In this document: positions 45,055-53,894 of the stretch, in pieces
Position numbering within the stretch: the first letter of the stretch is position 1
Layout of the letters: each line of letters starts with the position of its first letter
Source of the DNA: Candidatus Villigracilis propinquus
Lineage (GTDB): Bacteria; Chloroflexota; Anaerolineae; Anaerolineales; Villigracilaceae
DNA: 64,000 nt
Assembly (NCBI GenBank): GCA_016714565.1
Contig: JADKDM010000012.1
Coordinates: 109,286-173,285, forward strand
Direction: 5' to 3'
Made by a program: the position numbers and the translations under genes
Notes under the pieces: model-generated
Told to the model about the DNA's origin: nothing
The model's database searches: none
What the model saw: the letters and a program-made list of their open reading frames with translations, nothing else

Positions 45055-45645
45055 CTATTTCTTCCCGAGAGCCAGCCCTGGAATAAGCATCGGCGTCTTG
45101 CGTTTGTACTCGACATAGGCTTCGCCAAACTCGCGCAGGAGTTTGCGTTCTTCAAAATACGTGCCGACCAATATGTAGATCGTTGCGCCGATATAAACCG
45201 TCAATGAGTTTTGCGAAATAGTTGGCGAGAGCCAGACATAAAGCAGGGCAAACGTATATATCGGATGCCTCACCAAGTGATACAACCCACTTGTCACAAG
45301 TGCGCCACCCGCTTTCTCTTTTTCAAACAATTGTCGCACCCCCATGAAAGACAGGGGATTCGTTTGAAGGAAAGCCACGAACAGCATCACAGCCGCAAAC
45401 GCCTGCCCGCCAAACATGAGATAACTCCACGGCGCGGGAACCTGATACACAGGCTGGTCTGGCAATGCCTTCACCAGATACAAAGCCGGAAGAAAGCTTA
45501 TGCCCGCAAAAATATTATAGGCGAGGCGATAAAAGTCGCTGTTGCCAGCCCGCAAGCGGAACAGGTCTTTTGCGAGGTGGGAAGCAAGAAATGAATGTAC
45601 GATACCCCAAATGGCAAGTGCAAGCAGAAGAATGAATATGCTCAT
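45055..45645 (-). CDS. Isoprenylcysteine carboxyl methyltransferase-like/NnrU-like membrane protein
   Basis: A 196-aa protein with five helices. The C-terminal block SGLYHLVRHPIYTFALLYVW, then EERKLLREFGEAYVEYKRKTPM, is the S-adenosylmethionine-binding signature of the ICMT/PEMT-like family. Bacterial members methylate lipids or small hydrophobic compounds, and the true substrate is unknown. ATG 45645 (MSIFILL) follows AAGGAC; an earlier start at 45678 is less likely. A 9-bp palindrome lies at 45668-45690 upstream. Confidence 0.8.
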   Translation of the reverse strand: MSIFILLLALAIWGIVHSFLASHLAKDLFRLRAGNSDFYRLAYNIFAGISFLPALYLVKALPDQPVYQVPAPWSYLMFGGQAFAAVMLFVAFLQTNPLSFMGVRQLFEKEKAGGALVTSGLYHLVRHPIYTFALLYVWLSPTISQNSLTVYIGATIYILVGTYFEERKLLREFGEAYVEYKRKTPMLIPGLALGKK

Positions 45646-45667
45646 ATGATTTTGTCCTTTAAAGCAT

Positions 45668-45690
45668 AGTGACGACACGAGGTCGTCACT
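45668..45690. repeat. Short perfect palindrome upstream of the methyltransferase-like gene
   Basis: AGTGACGAC/GTCGTCACT with a five-base spacer. It could be an operator or a transcript hairpin between the HerA-like gene and the methyltransferase-like gene. Confidence 0.45.
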
Positions 45691-45710
45691 ATATTACATT
45701 ACATCCATCT

Positions 45711-45807
45711 CGTCATTGCGAGGAGGGTGCTTTTCTCGACGAAACAATCTCAAACACTTTGTGCAAGATTGCTTCGGGCGAAGAACAAGAACGCCCTCGC
45801 AATGACG
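45711..45807. repeat. Palindromic MITE-like repeat, family 1 (copy 1)
   Basis: A 97-bp element. CGTCATTGCGAGG begins it and CCTCGCAATGACG ends it, with inner arms around GAAACAATCT and AGATTGCTTC also complementary. Other copies are at 55483 (truncated) and 59857-59961. It ends six bases from the stop of the HerA-like gene. Confidence 0.8.
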
Positions 45808-45812
45808 GGAGT

Positions 45813-48404
45813 CTACTCCGCCCCAAAAGCGGGCAACTCAACAGTCTCATCACCAGCCTGAATAACATAATATGGCATCCACGCCATGCCGAAGATATTG
45901 ACATACACATCCGTCTTCTTCGGGTTGATGGTTACTTCGGTACTCTCATTCACCACGCGTCCCCAGCGGTCTTTGATCTCGGAAGCAGTTTCTTCCCGTT
46001 GACGTTCAAGGAGAGCGAGGTCCTTTTTTAATTGCGTGATCGTCTCTTCCGATTCGCGCACATCTTCCTTGGCATTTTGTGCCATGCGAAATTTCGAAAC
46101 CGAAGTGGAAAGACTTTTCTTGCGGCCAATGCCTAATAAGCCGGCAACTGCTTCCGCACCGCTTAAGCCAGTTTCAATATTTCGATTTTGCAGGTCTGCC
46201 TGATCCTGCTGTAGTTCGCGCTCTTCGCGGAAAAGTTTATCTTCAAGAGACTTGATCTTCTTTTCAATGGCCGCCGTCTTCTTGGCGATTTCTGTGTCAC
46301 AGGCATCGCGGGCGGTGTCGGCGCAGGCTTTCATGAACTCGGCCTGGCTGACATCCGGGCCGCCATAGACTTTGAGGGCGGTGTTGGCGCGCGCGGTTAC
46401 AGATGAATTGCGGAATGCCCAATCAGTGAAATCTTTTTGCAGGGCAGTCATTAGTTTTGAATCGTTGAGAGGCGAATCAATGGTACCAAAACGTGCGCCT
46501 GCGGCTGGCATGGTCTCCACTTTATCAAGTGAGGGACCAGCGTAGGTGAATTCGTCCCAGCGGACGATGCCGCGGCGATCCAATGAACTCACGAGAGCGG
46601 CGCGGGTGGTCTCTGTGTCCACCCCGTATTTGCGGTCGAGAATGCGGACTTGAGCGGCGGCGAGTAATGAAGGGCGATACATCACGCCCTGGATCATGGC
46701 TTGCGCAGGCATGGCACGTCCCGCGGATTGGAAGGCTTCAGGCAGGCTGAAGTTTTGCGGAAGGTAATATTCTCGAATGCCTGCGGGGAGCGGCGGTTTG
46801 GTAAGGCTGCCATCAACTGCGGACGATCCCGCAGGGCGGCGGCCGGCAGACGATGGCTGCTGGGCAGCGGGCGGAGGCGGTGTGTATGCTGATGGCTGAC
46901 TGCTGATCGCTGATCGCTGTATAGGCTGCAGATTTTCCACCGAAGGCTGGGGCTTGGACACTGTCCTCGAAGCAGAGGCAGGCGCGGGCGGCATTTGAAG
47001 CGATGCCTGGGCGTTGGCTAGTTCATTAAGGGCGGGAATCTGGTTGCGTGTGAGAGGCCCGGCGAGGAAATTCATCACCCAACGGGTTTGCATTAAGACT
47101 GGCATTTTTTCGTGGACGTTGTGCATGACAAAAACGCGTTTGCCAAGCGATGAAATGAGCTTATCCATTTCGGCGCGGGGGATGCCGCCTGCGGCACTTT
47201 CGAGTCCGTCTAGCAGGCGATTCTTGTCGCGCTCGGTTTGTAGTTTGCCGATGAACCATGTGCCTGTGTTGGAGAGGGCTTTGTAATCAATGTCGACGGG
47301 GTTTTGGGTGGCAAGCAAAAGGCCGAGGCCGAAGGCACGGGCTTGTTTTAGCATGCGCAGGAGCGGACCTTTTGAAGGCGGAACGGCGGTGGGAGGAAGG
47401 TAGCCGTATATCTCGTCCATGTAAAGCAGGGCGCGCAGGGAGGTTGAGCCGCTCTGAGTACGCATCCATGTTTCAACGGCGGAGAGCAGTAATGTGACAA
47501 AGAACATGCGCTCGCCATCAGAGAGGTGCGCGAGATAGAAAATGCTGTGGCGCGGGCGGCCATCTTCGGTGTAGAGCAGGGATTTGACATCAAGCGATTG
47601 GCCTTTGCGCCACGTTTCAAAGGCGGGTGAAGCGAGGATGTTGTTTAAGGACATCGCAAGTTCCATACGGTCTTTGGGCGGGAAGAAGGTATCCACGGGG
47701 AATGCGCCGAGGTTTGCGAAGGGCGGAGTTTGCGTTTGCAAGATCAGTTCGTTGAGGTCAAGGTTGTTGCCGTCCTTCCAATGAAACTCAAAAATGTTGG
47801 AAAGCAGGATATGCTCGCGCGAACGGATCGGGTCGAGGTCATTGAGGCCGACCAGTCCAAGCAGCGCAGTGACCGTGCTGGAAATCTGCTCGCGAAGAGA
47901 CTCGCTATTTGTCTGCCAATCCAAATCTGGTGCGGCTAGTGAAGAGAGTACACTGACCGGAAAGCCTGCATCTGAACCAGGCGTGAAGATGGCGAACTGC
48001 GCGGCGTTCTTCAAAGCCTGCAAACGGTCCGGGCCAATGCCCCACTCTTTGAGTCCAGCGCGCCATGCAGTGGCGGCTTCATCCGCAGCTTGTTCCATTG
48101 ACTTGCTTGCGCGGCGTGCCATTTCGGGGTCGATCCACGGTTGAAAATCCTGCGGGGCGAGTTCGGGAAAATGTAACACTAAGTTGGTGAGGTCGCCTTT
48201 GGGATCAATGATGATGGCAGGCACGCCTTGCAATGCCGCTTCTTCGAGCAGGGAAATGCACAAACCTGTTTTACCTGAGCCTGTCATACCTGTGACGACG
48301 GCATGAGTGGTCAGGTCGGCAGGATCATATTCAACCGGGGTGGCAGTTGGTTTTGAGGTTTTCGAATCGAGCAGGCGGCCAAGATAGAACTTTGAATCGG
48401 GCAT
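45813..48404 (-). CDS. HerA/VirB4-like P-loop ATPase (DUF87/DUF853-like)
   Basis: An 863-aa protein. The Walker A motif GMTGSGKTGL is at ~residue 40, followed by IIDPKGDLT, Walker B LLYMDEIYGYL and a Q-loop LATQNPVD, typical of HerA-type DNA-pumping ATPases. A proline-rich linker (~residues 480-540) contains an in-frame heptad repeat. The C-terminal third has a coiled coil (KKIKSLEDKLFREERELQQD). ATG 48404 follows GGAGAGAG. No NurA, toxin or defence partner is next to it, so this is a solitary member and its DNA role is inferred. Confidence 0.85.
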   Translation of the reverse strand: MPDSKFYLGRLLDSKTSKPTATPVEYDPADLTTHAVVTGMTGSGKTGLCISLLEEAALQGVPAIIIDPKGDLTNLVLHFPELAPQDFQPWIDPEMARRASKSMEQAADEAATAWRAGLKEWGIGPDRLQALKNAAQFAIFTPGSDAGFPVSVLSSLAAPDLDWQTNSESLREQISSTVTALLGLVGLNDLDPIRSREHILLSNIFEFHWKDGNNLDLNELILQTQTPPFANLGAFPVDTFFPPKDRMELAMSLNNILASPAFETWRKGQSLDVKSLLYTEDGRPRHSIFYLAHLSDGERMFFVTLLLSAVETWMRTQSGSTSLRALLYMDEIYGYLPPTAVPPSKGPLLRMLKQARAFGLGLLLATQNPVDIDYKALSNTGTWFIGKLQTERDKNRLLDGLESAAGGIPRAEMDKLISSLGKRVFVMHNVHEKMPVLMQTRWVMNFLAGPLTRNQIPALNELANAQASLQMPPAPASASRTVSKPQPSVENLQPIQRSAISSQPSAYTPPPPAAQQPSSAGRRPAGSSAVDGSLTKPPLPAGIREYYLPQNFSLPEAFQSAGRAMPAQAMIQGVMYRPSLLAAAQVRILDRKYGVDTETTRAALVSSLDRRGIVRWDEFTYAGPSLDKVETMPAAGARFGTIDSPLNDSKLMTALQKDFTDWAFRNSSVTARANTALKVYGGPDVSQAEFMKACADTARDACDTEIAKKTAAIEKKIKSLEDKLFREERELQQDQADLQNRNIETGLSGAEAVAGLLGIGRKKSLSTSVSKFRMAQNAKEDVRESEETITQLKKDLALLERQREETASEIKDRWGRVVNESTEVTINPKKTDVYVNIFGMAWMPYYVIQAGDETVELPAFGAE
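46888..46922. repeat. Heptameric repeat array inside the HerA-like gene
   Basis: Five perfect-phase GCTGATN-type 7-mers (GCTGATG, GCTGACT, GCTGATC twice, GCTGTAT) lying in frame in the proline-rich linker and encoding a Ser/Gln-rich stretch. The array is related in sequence to TTAGCNN arrays elsewhere. Confidence 0.7.
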
Positions 48405-48431
48405 AATGACTCTCTCCATAAATTTACTTTA

Positions 48432-48466
48432 TAGGCTCTAAAGGTTTTGGGAAACCTTAGAGTCTC
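48432..48466. other. Hairpin upstream of the HerA-like gene
   Basis: An imperfect stem (GGCTCTAAAGGTTT with AAACCTTAGAGTC) lies between the DUF5667 gene terminator and the HerA-like start. Neither strand has a strong T-tract, so it may be a leader structure rather than a terminator. Confidence 0.35.
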
Positions 48467-48542
48467 TTTGTATAGAACGTGCGTGCTAGGCTGTTAATTT
48501 AATCGATTTTATTCCAAAAGGCAAATTAATTCAGAGGGAAAT

Positions 48543-48573
48543 AAAAACTGCGAGGGGTCGCCTCGCAGTTTTT
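48543..48573 (-). terminator. Terminator after the sigma/DUF5667 operon
   Basis: AAAAACTGCGAGG pairs perfectly with CCTCGCAGTTTTT around a five-base loop; it ends four bases short of the DUF5667 stop codon. Confidence 0.88.
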
Positions 48574-48576
48574 TGA

Positions 48577-49797
48577 CTAATGGTCGCCGTTGTTATTATC
48601 ATCGCCGCCGTGATCGTCACCGCCTTCATTATCATTATCACCGCTGTCATCATTGCCACTGTCGCCGCCGGTATCGTCACTGCTGGAGTTCTGATCATCC
48701 GAATTCGAATTGTCATTCGAGTCAGAGCTATCATTGCTGCCTGAGTTCGAGTTTGAAGAGGAGCCGCCATTTCCGGTATCGCGATTGCCGGTAGGGCATG
48801 AGCCTTTTGATTCCACTTCGGTAACAATGAACCTGCCATCTACGGCAAAATATCCTTTGATCTCAACGCGTGCGCCGGTACACAATTCGCCTTCAATGCG
48901 GGCATTATCAGGGTATACCGTGAGGTCGTTGACAACAAGCGTTGTGGAAGACATAGCCTGAAGGGTCCCTTCCATGGCGTAGTATTGGGGAGTGGCTACG
49001 GGGGCCAGAACATTATTTCCATTATCATTGCTGGCGCCATTTTCGACACCTTCGTTGTCATTGGAATTCGTTTCATTTTCCAACTCGACTTCGATGGGAT
49101 TCCCCACCGGAACTACCGAACCATCCGGGAGCGGGTTAAGAGAAATGATCTCAACCACTCCTTGTGCATTGGTTCGCCCGGTAATAATTACAGCCGCGCC
49201 ATTGGCAGGTATCTGCAAATTGGCCGGAAGGATAGCTGGAACACCGGAAACGAAGTTCACGCCATTCACCTGCATAAAAACGCCGGCGAATTGAATAGTT
49301 TCGTGGCGGCCTTCAACGAGCAATTCGTTTACTTCATGCAGGCGTTCATACTCGAACTGGTCTTCCAGCAAAGTACGAGCCTGCTGGTCGAAGATCAAAA
49401 GAAGTCGCAGACCTTCCCAGGTACGTTTGACAGGATACAGGTTTTCACCGGGCAATGCCGAAGCGGATGCGCCGACCAGCCCTGTTCCGCTTAGCAGAAG
49501 CATGGCGGCCATCGAAAAGGAAAGGGCGAGTCTTTGGAATGCCGGAATAACGCGTTTACGAGGCGCCACCCTGGACTCGCGCATTTCCGCGGCGCGCTGC
49601 ATTAAGCGAGCGCGTCCACGGCGAATGGCTTCCGGTGAAGGCTCGGCAGCAGACATGCTGCGGGCTTTCATGGAGGTTTCAAGGATGGGACGTAATTCAG
49701 CTGCAAGTTTGGGGAAGCGCGCAAGGACAGTTTCCATATCCGCGCCGTTCTCAATTTCATGCAGACAAATTTCCAGTGCTTCAAATATGTTATTCAT
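48577..49797 (-). CDS. DUF5667/DUF5666 membrane protein partnered with the ECF sigma factor
   Basis: A 406-aa protein. Its N-terminal ~85 residues are cytoplasmic, with a helix-rich anti-sigma-like stretch. One transmembrane helix follows (~LALSFSMAAMLLLSGTGLVG), then a DUF5667 segment (LPGENLYPVKRTWE), two DUF5666-like beta domains (around VFMQVNGVNF and TLQAMSSTTLVV), and a 70-residue Ser/Asp/Asn-rich acidic tail. ATG 49797 follows GAGGTGG and overlaps the sigma stop by eight bases. It is probably the anti-sigma or signal-sensing partner, with the tail outside the membrane; this is inference from pairing. Confidence 0.8.
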   Translation of the reverse strand: MNNIFEALEICLHEIENGADMETVLARFPKLAAELRPILETSMKARSMSAAEPSPEAIRRGRARLMQRAAEMRESRVAPRKRVIPAFQRLALSFSMAAMLLLSGTGLVGASASALPGENLYPVKRTWEGLRLLLIFDQQARTLLEDQFEYERLHEVNELLVEGRHETIQFAGVFMQVNGVNFVSGVPAILPANLQIPANGAAVIITGRTNAQGVVEIISLNPLPDGSVVPVGNPIEVELENETNSNDNEGVENGASNDNGNNVLAPVATPQYYAMEGTLQAMSSTTLVVNDLTVYPDNARIEGELCTGARVEIKGYFAVDGRFIVTEVESKGSCPTGNRDTGNGGSSSNSNSGSNDSSDSNDNSNSDDQNSSSDDTGGDSGNDDSGDNDNEGGDDHGGDDNNNGDH

Positions 49798-50374
49798 AAT
49801 CCACCTCACCAAGCTCGCGCTGAAGAGCGGCCAGCGCACGGAATTGGAGAGCCTTTATGGCATTGACATTTTTATTCATGAATTCTGCGGTTTCTTCAAG
49901 CGAGTATCCCTGCCCAAAACGAAGGGCCAGCACATTCTGCTGTTCAGGGGTCAATTGTGTGTACGCACTTTGGACGGCGCGATTCTGTTCGCGTTGATCC
50001 ACCTCGAAAGCGGGGCCGGGTTTGAGATCCGGCAGTAATTCGGTGACCTCTTCCTCGGGGCGGCGGTATTTTTTCCGCATGTGGTCGGCCACCACGTGGG
50101 AGGCTGTTCCGATCAACCAGCCTTTGAGGTTGGTCTGGGGGGAGCGTCCTTGATTGACGGCTTCCAGCAGGCGGATGAACACGTCGCTGGCAATATCTTC
50201 GGCGACAGTCTGGTCACCCACTCGATACAGCACATAGCGATAGACCTCGGAAAAATATTGGTCATAAATCGCGCCGATCGTTTTCGAGTCGATCTCACGC
50301 AGATTGCTTAATTCCTTTTTTCCATCGACAATAGACATTAGTTTCATTGACATCCGTGTTTCAAAATTTGTCAT
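49790..50374 (-). CDS. ECF-type RNA polymerase sigma factor
   Basis: A 194-aa sigma-70 family protein. Region 2 has IYDQYFSEVYRYVLYRV and AEDIASDVFIRLLEA; region 4 has LTPEQQNVLALRFGQGYSLEETAEFMNKNVNAIK split over residues ~130-170. The start is uncertain: ATG 50374 or an upstream GTG at 50389, or a later Met. It is followed with an eight-base overlap by a DUF5667/DUF5666 protein, the usual partner of this ECF group in Chloroflexota. Confidence 0.9.
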   Translation of the reverse strand: MTNFETRMSMKLMSIVDGKKELSNLREIDSKTIGAIYDQYFSEVYRYVLYRVGDQTVAEDIASDVFIRLLEAVNQGRSPQTNLKGWLIGTASHVVADHMRKKYRRPEEEVTELLPDLKPGPAFEVDQREQNRAVQSAYTQLTPEQQNVLALRFGQGYSLEETAEFMNKNVNAIKALQFRALAALQRELGEVDYE

Positions 50375-50398
50375 TCCAGTTCGTTCCACATTATATTA

Positions 50399-51880
50399 TC
50401 ACGGTTCAAGAACCTGAAAGATTACGGCTTGCCCATCACGATATACTTCTTTCATACGGTTGTCGTTGGCGGCCTGCTGCAGAAAATCCTGATGGTCGAG
50501 ATCGGTGAATACATACCGGGCGGAGAAACTCTGCAAAATAAGCTGTGATGGGTTCTCCACTTCGCCCCGGGTGATACGCACCCACTGGTCGTACAGTTCG
50601 CTGTCATATAACTGCAAATAGGTGGGGTCCAGACCGGCAAGGTAGGTGTTGTGGGTGTTGTAAAAGAACAGGCGGGGGAAATCATCCCAATCGGTCTGGA
50701 AGACGCGCTCGCCTGCAGGGGTGTGCTGCATCAGCCAGAGAGAAGCGCCGCCGTACAGGTCATACGGTTTAGAGTCGGCAATACTGCTTTGTGCGGCGGG
50801 GATCGTTTTCACGATTCCTGCAAACACAGCGGATACCAATAAAATGAGGGCGAGGTTTGCCTGCAACAGCGCAGGGAATTTCAAAGGAGCAGAAGCAGGC
50901 TGTCGGTCTAAGAAGAGAGGCGACCAGGCGAATGCGGCGAAGATCAAGGCAAAGGGTGGAAAATATTCCACAAAGCGGCGCGCTTTGAACATCATCAAGC
51001 CAAAAAGAAGGGCGACTAGAAAAGAGGTGGTGGTTCGCAAATCCATTTTGCGGCCTGAGAGTCCGAGGGCGAATGCACCGCTGACAAAGGCGATAAAGGC
51101 GGGCAGTGAGTTTTCGAGCAGCTGCCCCGTGTTGTAGGGATACCATTCATTGCCAACGCTCACGGATGTTGCATCTGTTAATTTTGGCAGAAGGTGATGC
51201 CAGGTAAAGATGAGGTTGGTGGGAAAATATGGATTAATGATCAACCCGGCCACAATACCGATACCTGCCCAGATCAGCGGGCGAAACTCGAACCGGCGCT
51301 CCATCAACAATACGGCGAGGAAGTGCAAACCTGCAACGGCCAGAATTAATGGGAAGGCGTCGTACATCCAGACGTAGAGAAATGACAGGACGGCCAGGTG
51401 TTTGTATTTTCCTTCAAAAATCCATACCAGCCCGAGAACCAGAACCGCCAACGAAAGGGATTGCGCTCGAGTGATGGACATGCGGTAAAGGAAGGCTTCT
51501 GAAATTCCGAGCAAAGCCAGCGCCCATGCCCAGGATGCGGGGACTTTCTGGCGGTGGAACAAATACCAGACGGCGAGGAAGGCGATCGCCGCGTAGAATA
51601 CCGCCGCCCATTTTGCGCCCATCCTCAGGTTGCCGTACGTGAAGGGGATCAGCGCCACATGAAAGAGAAAGTGATGGTCGTAAAACTCGGCTTCGTTCAG
51701 AATACTCAATGGGAGCCAGGGAAAATCGGGTTTTAGGCTTTCGGTGCGCATCAGCCAGGCCAGCTTGATGTGATAGTAGCCGTCATTATCGGGCATATCG
51801 GGTGTGGCGAATTGGATAAGGGCCATGCCTACGAAAAACAGGGCAAATAAGAGGACGGGGACAAGAAAGCGTTTGTACAT
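50399..51880 (-). CDS. GT-C-like integral membrane protein
   Basis: A 493-aa protein with about 10-12 helices and a ~120-residue soluble C-terminal domain. The first loop has an acidic motif, MPDNDGYYHIKLAW, and a second FYDHHFLFHV, reminiscent of the DxD-type loops of STT3/PMT-like GT-C transferases. That suggests transfer of a sugar from a polyprenyl carrier, but the family is not recognised with confidence. ATG 51880 has GGAAAA upstream; a GTG at 51892 is possible. It sits 25 bases upstream of the sigma gene on the same strand. Confidence 0.68.
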   Translation of the reverse strand: MYKRFLVPVLLFALFFVGMALIQFATPDMPDNDGYYHIKLAWLMRTESLKPDFPWLPLSILNEAEFYDHHFLFHVALIPFTYGNLRMGAKWAAVFYAAIAFLAVWYLFHRQKVPASWAWALALLGISEAFLYRMSITRAQSLSLAVLVLGLVWIFEGKYKHLAVLSFLYVWMYDAFPLILAVAGLHFLAVLLMERRFEFRPLIWAGIGIVAGLIINPYFPTNLIFTWHHLLPKLTDATSVSVGNEWYPYNTGQLLENSLPAFIAFVSGAFALGLSGRKMDLRTTTSFLVALLFGLMMFKARRFVEYFPPFALIFAAFAWSPLFLDRQPASAPLKFPALLQANLALILLVSAVFAGIVKTIPAAQSSIADSKPYDLYGGASLWLMQHTPAGERVFQTDWDDFPRLFFYNTHNTYLAGLDPTYLQLYDSELYDQWVRITRGEVENPSQLILQSFSARYVFTDLDHQDFLQQAANDNRMKEVYRDGQAVIFQVLEP

Positions 51881-51912
51881 CAAATTTTCCACAGAAACCT
51901 TAGCGTCAAGAT

Positions 51913-51947
51913 GGGTCGTCTGGATTTTTTGAGCACCCAGACGACCC
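51913..51947. terminator. Hairpin between the lipoprotein and GT-C genes
   Basis: A perfect 11-bp stem GGGTCGTCTGG/CCAGACGACCC with a 13-base loop. There is no clear T-run, so termination efficiency is uncertain. Confidence 0.5.
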
Positions 51948-51977
51948 GTAAAATCAACCTGCTACGTACCGGACTGA

Positions 51978-52635
51978 CTAGCCGTTGCTGTTGGAGCTAT
52001 TGCTGTTGTCGTCATCGTGGTCGTCGTCACTGCCATTGCTGTTGCCATCATTATCGTCATCGCCATCGTCGTCACTGCCATTGCTATTGCCACCATTATC
52101 GTCGTTGCCATTGTCATCGCTGTCATTGGAGTTGCCGCCATTGTCATCGCTGTCATTGGAGTTGCCATTGTCGATCGACCTGCCGCTATTGCTGTTGGCA
52201 TTCGAATTGACATTTGTGCCGGTATTGGTGTTGCCGTTCAAATTTGTGTTTGCGTTGGTATTGGTGTTGGTTGGTGTTGGTGTTCAAATTTGTATTGGTA
52301 TTGTCAATAGGAGCAGGAGCGGGGGCGGAGGGAGCTTCTACGCGAGTGACGACTGCGGAGCCATCCGTCTGGACTTCAACTTCCACTTTGACGGTGTCGC
52401 CAACCTGGTAGGGACCATCGCGCAGTACGGCGGGGTCGACCACGATCACCTTGCCGCCAACGGTCCACTGGTCACCATTGATGGATTCGATCACGCCGGT
52501 GAATTCCACTAGGGAGGCCTGGGCTTTGTCGGCGCCGGCGGATGTTTCCGTGGCGGGGGCTGCTGCACCACATGCGCTGATAAGCATGGCGGTAAGAGCC
52601 AGTACAAAAATAAGAACTCGGGATAACTTTTTCAT
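51978..52635 (-). CDS. DUF5666-like lipoprotein with Asn/Asp/Ser-rich tail, frameshifted in a repeat
   Basis: The signal and lipobox (MLISACG, ~residues 17-23) are followed by a DUF5666-like domain (EFTGVIESINGDQWTVGGK) and then a long low-complexity tail. The first frame leaves the tail after PIDNTNTNLNTNTN. Skipping one base in the AAC-ACC repeat near 52270 restores a continuous Asn/Thr, then Asn/Ser/Asp-rich tail to 51978. Indels in this (AACACC)n tract could be sequencing error or slippage. The tail is like that of the DUF5667 protein at 48577. GAGGTGAAAA precedes the ATG. Confidence 0.75.
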
Positions 52636-52690
52636 TTTTCACCTCTTTTTTTATTGTTGATTGGTTACATCCAAATAGTCGATTAAGGGG

Positions 52691-52732
52691 TAAAAAAGTT
52701 ACGGCCTTCTCCACATGGGTTTGGAAAAGGCC
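52691..52732 (-). terminator. Terminator-like hairpin after the PLD-like gene
   Basis: On the minus strand, GGCCTTTTCC and GGAGAAGGCC pair and are followed by GTAACTTTTTT. Confidence 0.72.
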
Positions 52733-52758
52733 GCTGCGAAAGTATTCCTCGAAGGAGC

Positions 52759-53868
52759 TTATTGCGCCTGCCCGTACACTTTCTGAAACTCGGTCATGAA
52801 TTGCCCGGCAATAACTTCGTTATAGATCACCAGCAGGGTTTCATCGTTCCTCGTTTCGGCGCTGTTGGTGAAATTGTACGAACCGAAGATGACGATACTC
52901 TCGTCGATGATCATGACCTTGTGATGCATCTGCCCGGGATTTCCATCACGGTACACATCCAACCCGGCCTGACTGAACGGGTCAAACTCCGTGCCGACAT
53001 TTGAGTTGACCTGTTCAGTATCCATCACGCCTGCCACAGTGACACCCTCCGCTGCACGGGCGCGGACGGCATTCCCAACCGGGTCTGCTGTGAAGGAAAA
53101 GGCCATGAAGTAAATGCTTTCCTGTGCATTTTCAACCAACTCTACAAAATTGGCTTGCACGCCATCATCTGGAGAAAAATAGGTGTCAATGGGCGTGCCG
53201 TCAATCGTCACGCGCGGGTTTGGGGTTTCAGGGACAGTGTTATCACCAAACTTATCGTCGATGAACATCTCTTCAAATTCCTTGGTGAAATTCTCAGCCA
53301 GCTTCACCGAGCGGATGCGGATCATATTGTTGTTGTCGTCATACGCGCCAGAGTCGGTGAAGTTCGTGGAACCCGTCCACACTTCGGAGTTGTCAATGAC
53401 TACGAACTTGTTGTGCATCAATCCTTCGCGGCGGTCACCCAAAATGGGAATGCCTGCTTCGATCAACTTCTGCGGGTCGGAGCGGTCGAGGTTGTCGCTT
53501 TCCATCACCATGCGGACTTGTACGCCACGGTCATGTGCGTGGAGCAAGGCATCACGCACGCTGTTCAAACTTAAACTATAAACGGCAACATCCACAGATA
53601 ATTTTGCGGCGTCAATTGCGTCAGCAAGCGGGCCGTCGATGCCGCCAGTGTTCTGCGAGGCGAGCGGACTTTCGGGGTTCGTAAAATATAACTGGAACCA
53701 GCCACCGTCCACACCATAGCCTGCGGGCAGCGGAATATCTGTCAGCGGAGCGGATGATGGTTCGGTAGCAGTATCAGTTGGCGGCGGGGGAAGAGGCACT
53801 GTAGTCGCTGAGTCACATGCGGTTAATAAAATCAAAATCACAAAGAGTAGTGTAAATTTATTTTTCAT
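52759..53868 (-). CDS. Phospholipase D-like lipoprotein with two HKD motifs
   Basis: A 369-aa exported lipoprotein (lipobox ILLTACD) with a Pro/Thr-rich linker and two PLD domains. The HKD sites are HNKFVVIDNSEVWTGSTN and HHKVMIIDESIVIFGSYN, both complete, so it should be an active phosphodiesterase. Secreted double-HKD proteins may cleave phospholipids or DNA; the substrate is unknown. ATG 53868 follows GGGAGATTTCC; a longer start at 53901 would lack the signal-peptide position. It is divergent from murJ, and only 37 bases separate the starts. Confidence 0.88.
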   Translation of the reverse strand: MKNKFTLLFVILILLTACDSATTVPLPPPPTDTATEPSSAPLTDIPLPAGYGVDGGWFQLYFTNPESPLASQNTGGIDGPLADAIDAAKLSVDVAVYSLSLNSVRDALLHAHDRGVQVRMVMESDNLDRSDPQKLIEAGIPILGDRREGLMHNKFVVIDNSEVWTGSTNFTDSGAYDDNNNMIRIRSVKLAENFTKEFEEMFIDDKFGDNTVPETPNPRVTIDGTPIDTYFSPDDGVQANFVELVENAQESIYFMAFSFTADPVGNAVRARAAEGVTVAGVMDTEQVNSNVGTEFDPFSQAGLDVYRDGNPGQMHHKVMIIDESIVIFGSYNFTNSAETRNDETLLVIYNEVIAGQFMTEFQKVYGQAQ

Positions 53869-53888
53869 GGAAATCTCCCGAAAAGAAT

Positions 53889-53894
53889 TATAAT
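53889..53894 (+). promoter_or_regulatory. Possible -10 box for a near-leaderless murJ transcript
   Basis: TATAAT lies 11 bases before the murJ ATG, and there is no Shine-Dalgarno between them. If used, the transcript would begin a few bases before the start codon. A matching -35 is not clear. Confidence 0.35.

Noticed and set aside
44364..45086. His/Arg-rich frame overlapping the MFS gene
   Set aside because: It lies within the MFS coding sequence in another frame and is strongly biased in His and Arg as expected of a shadow.
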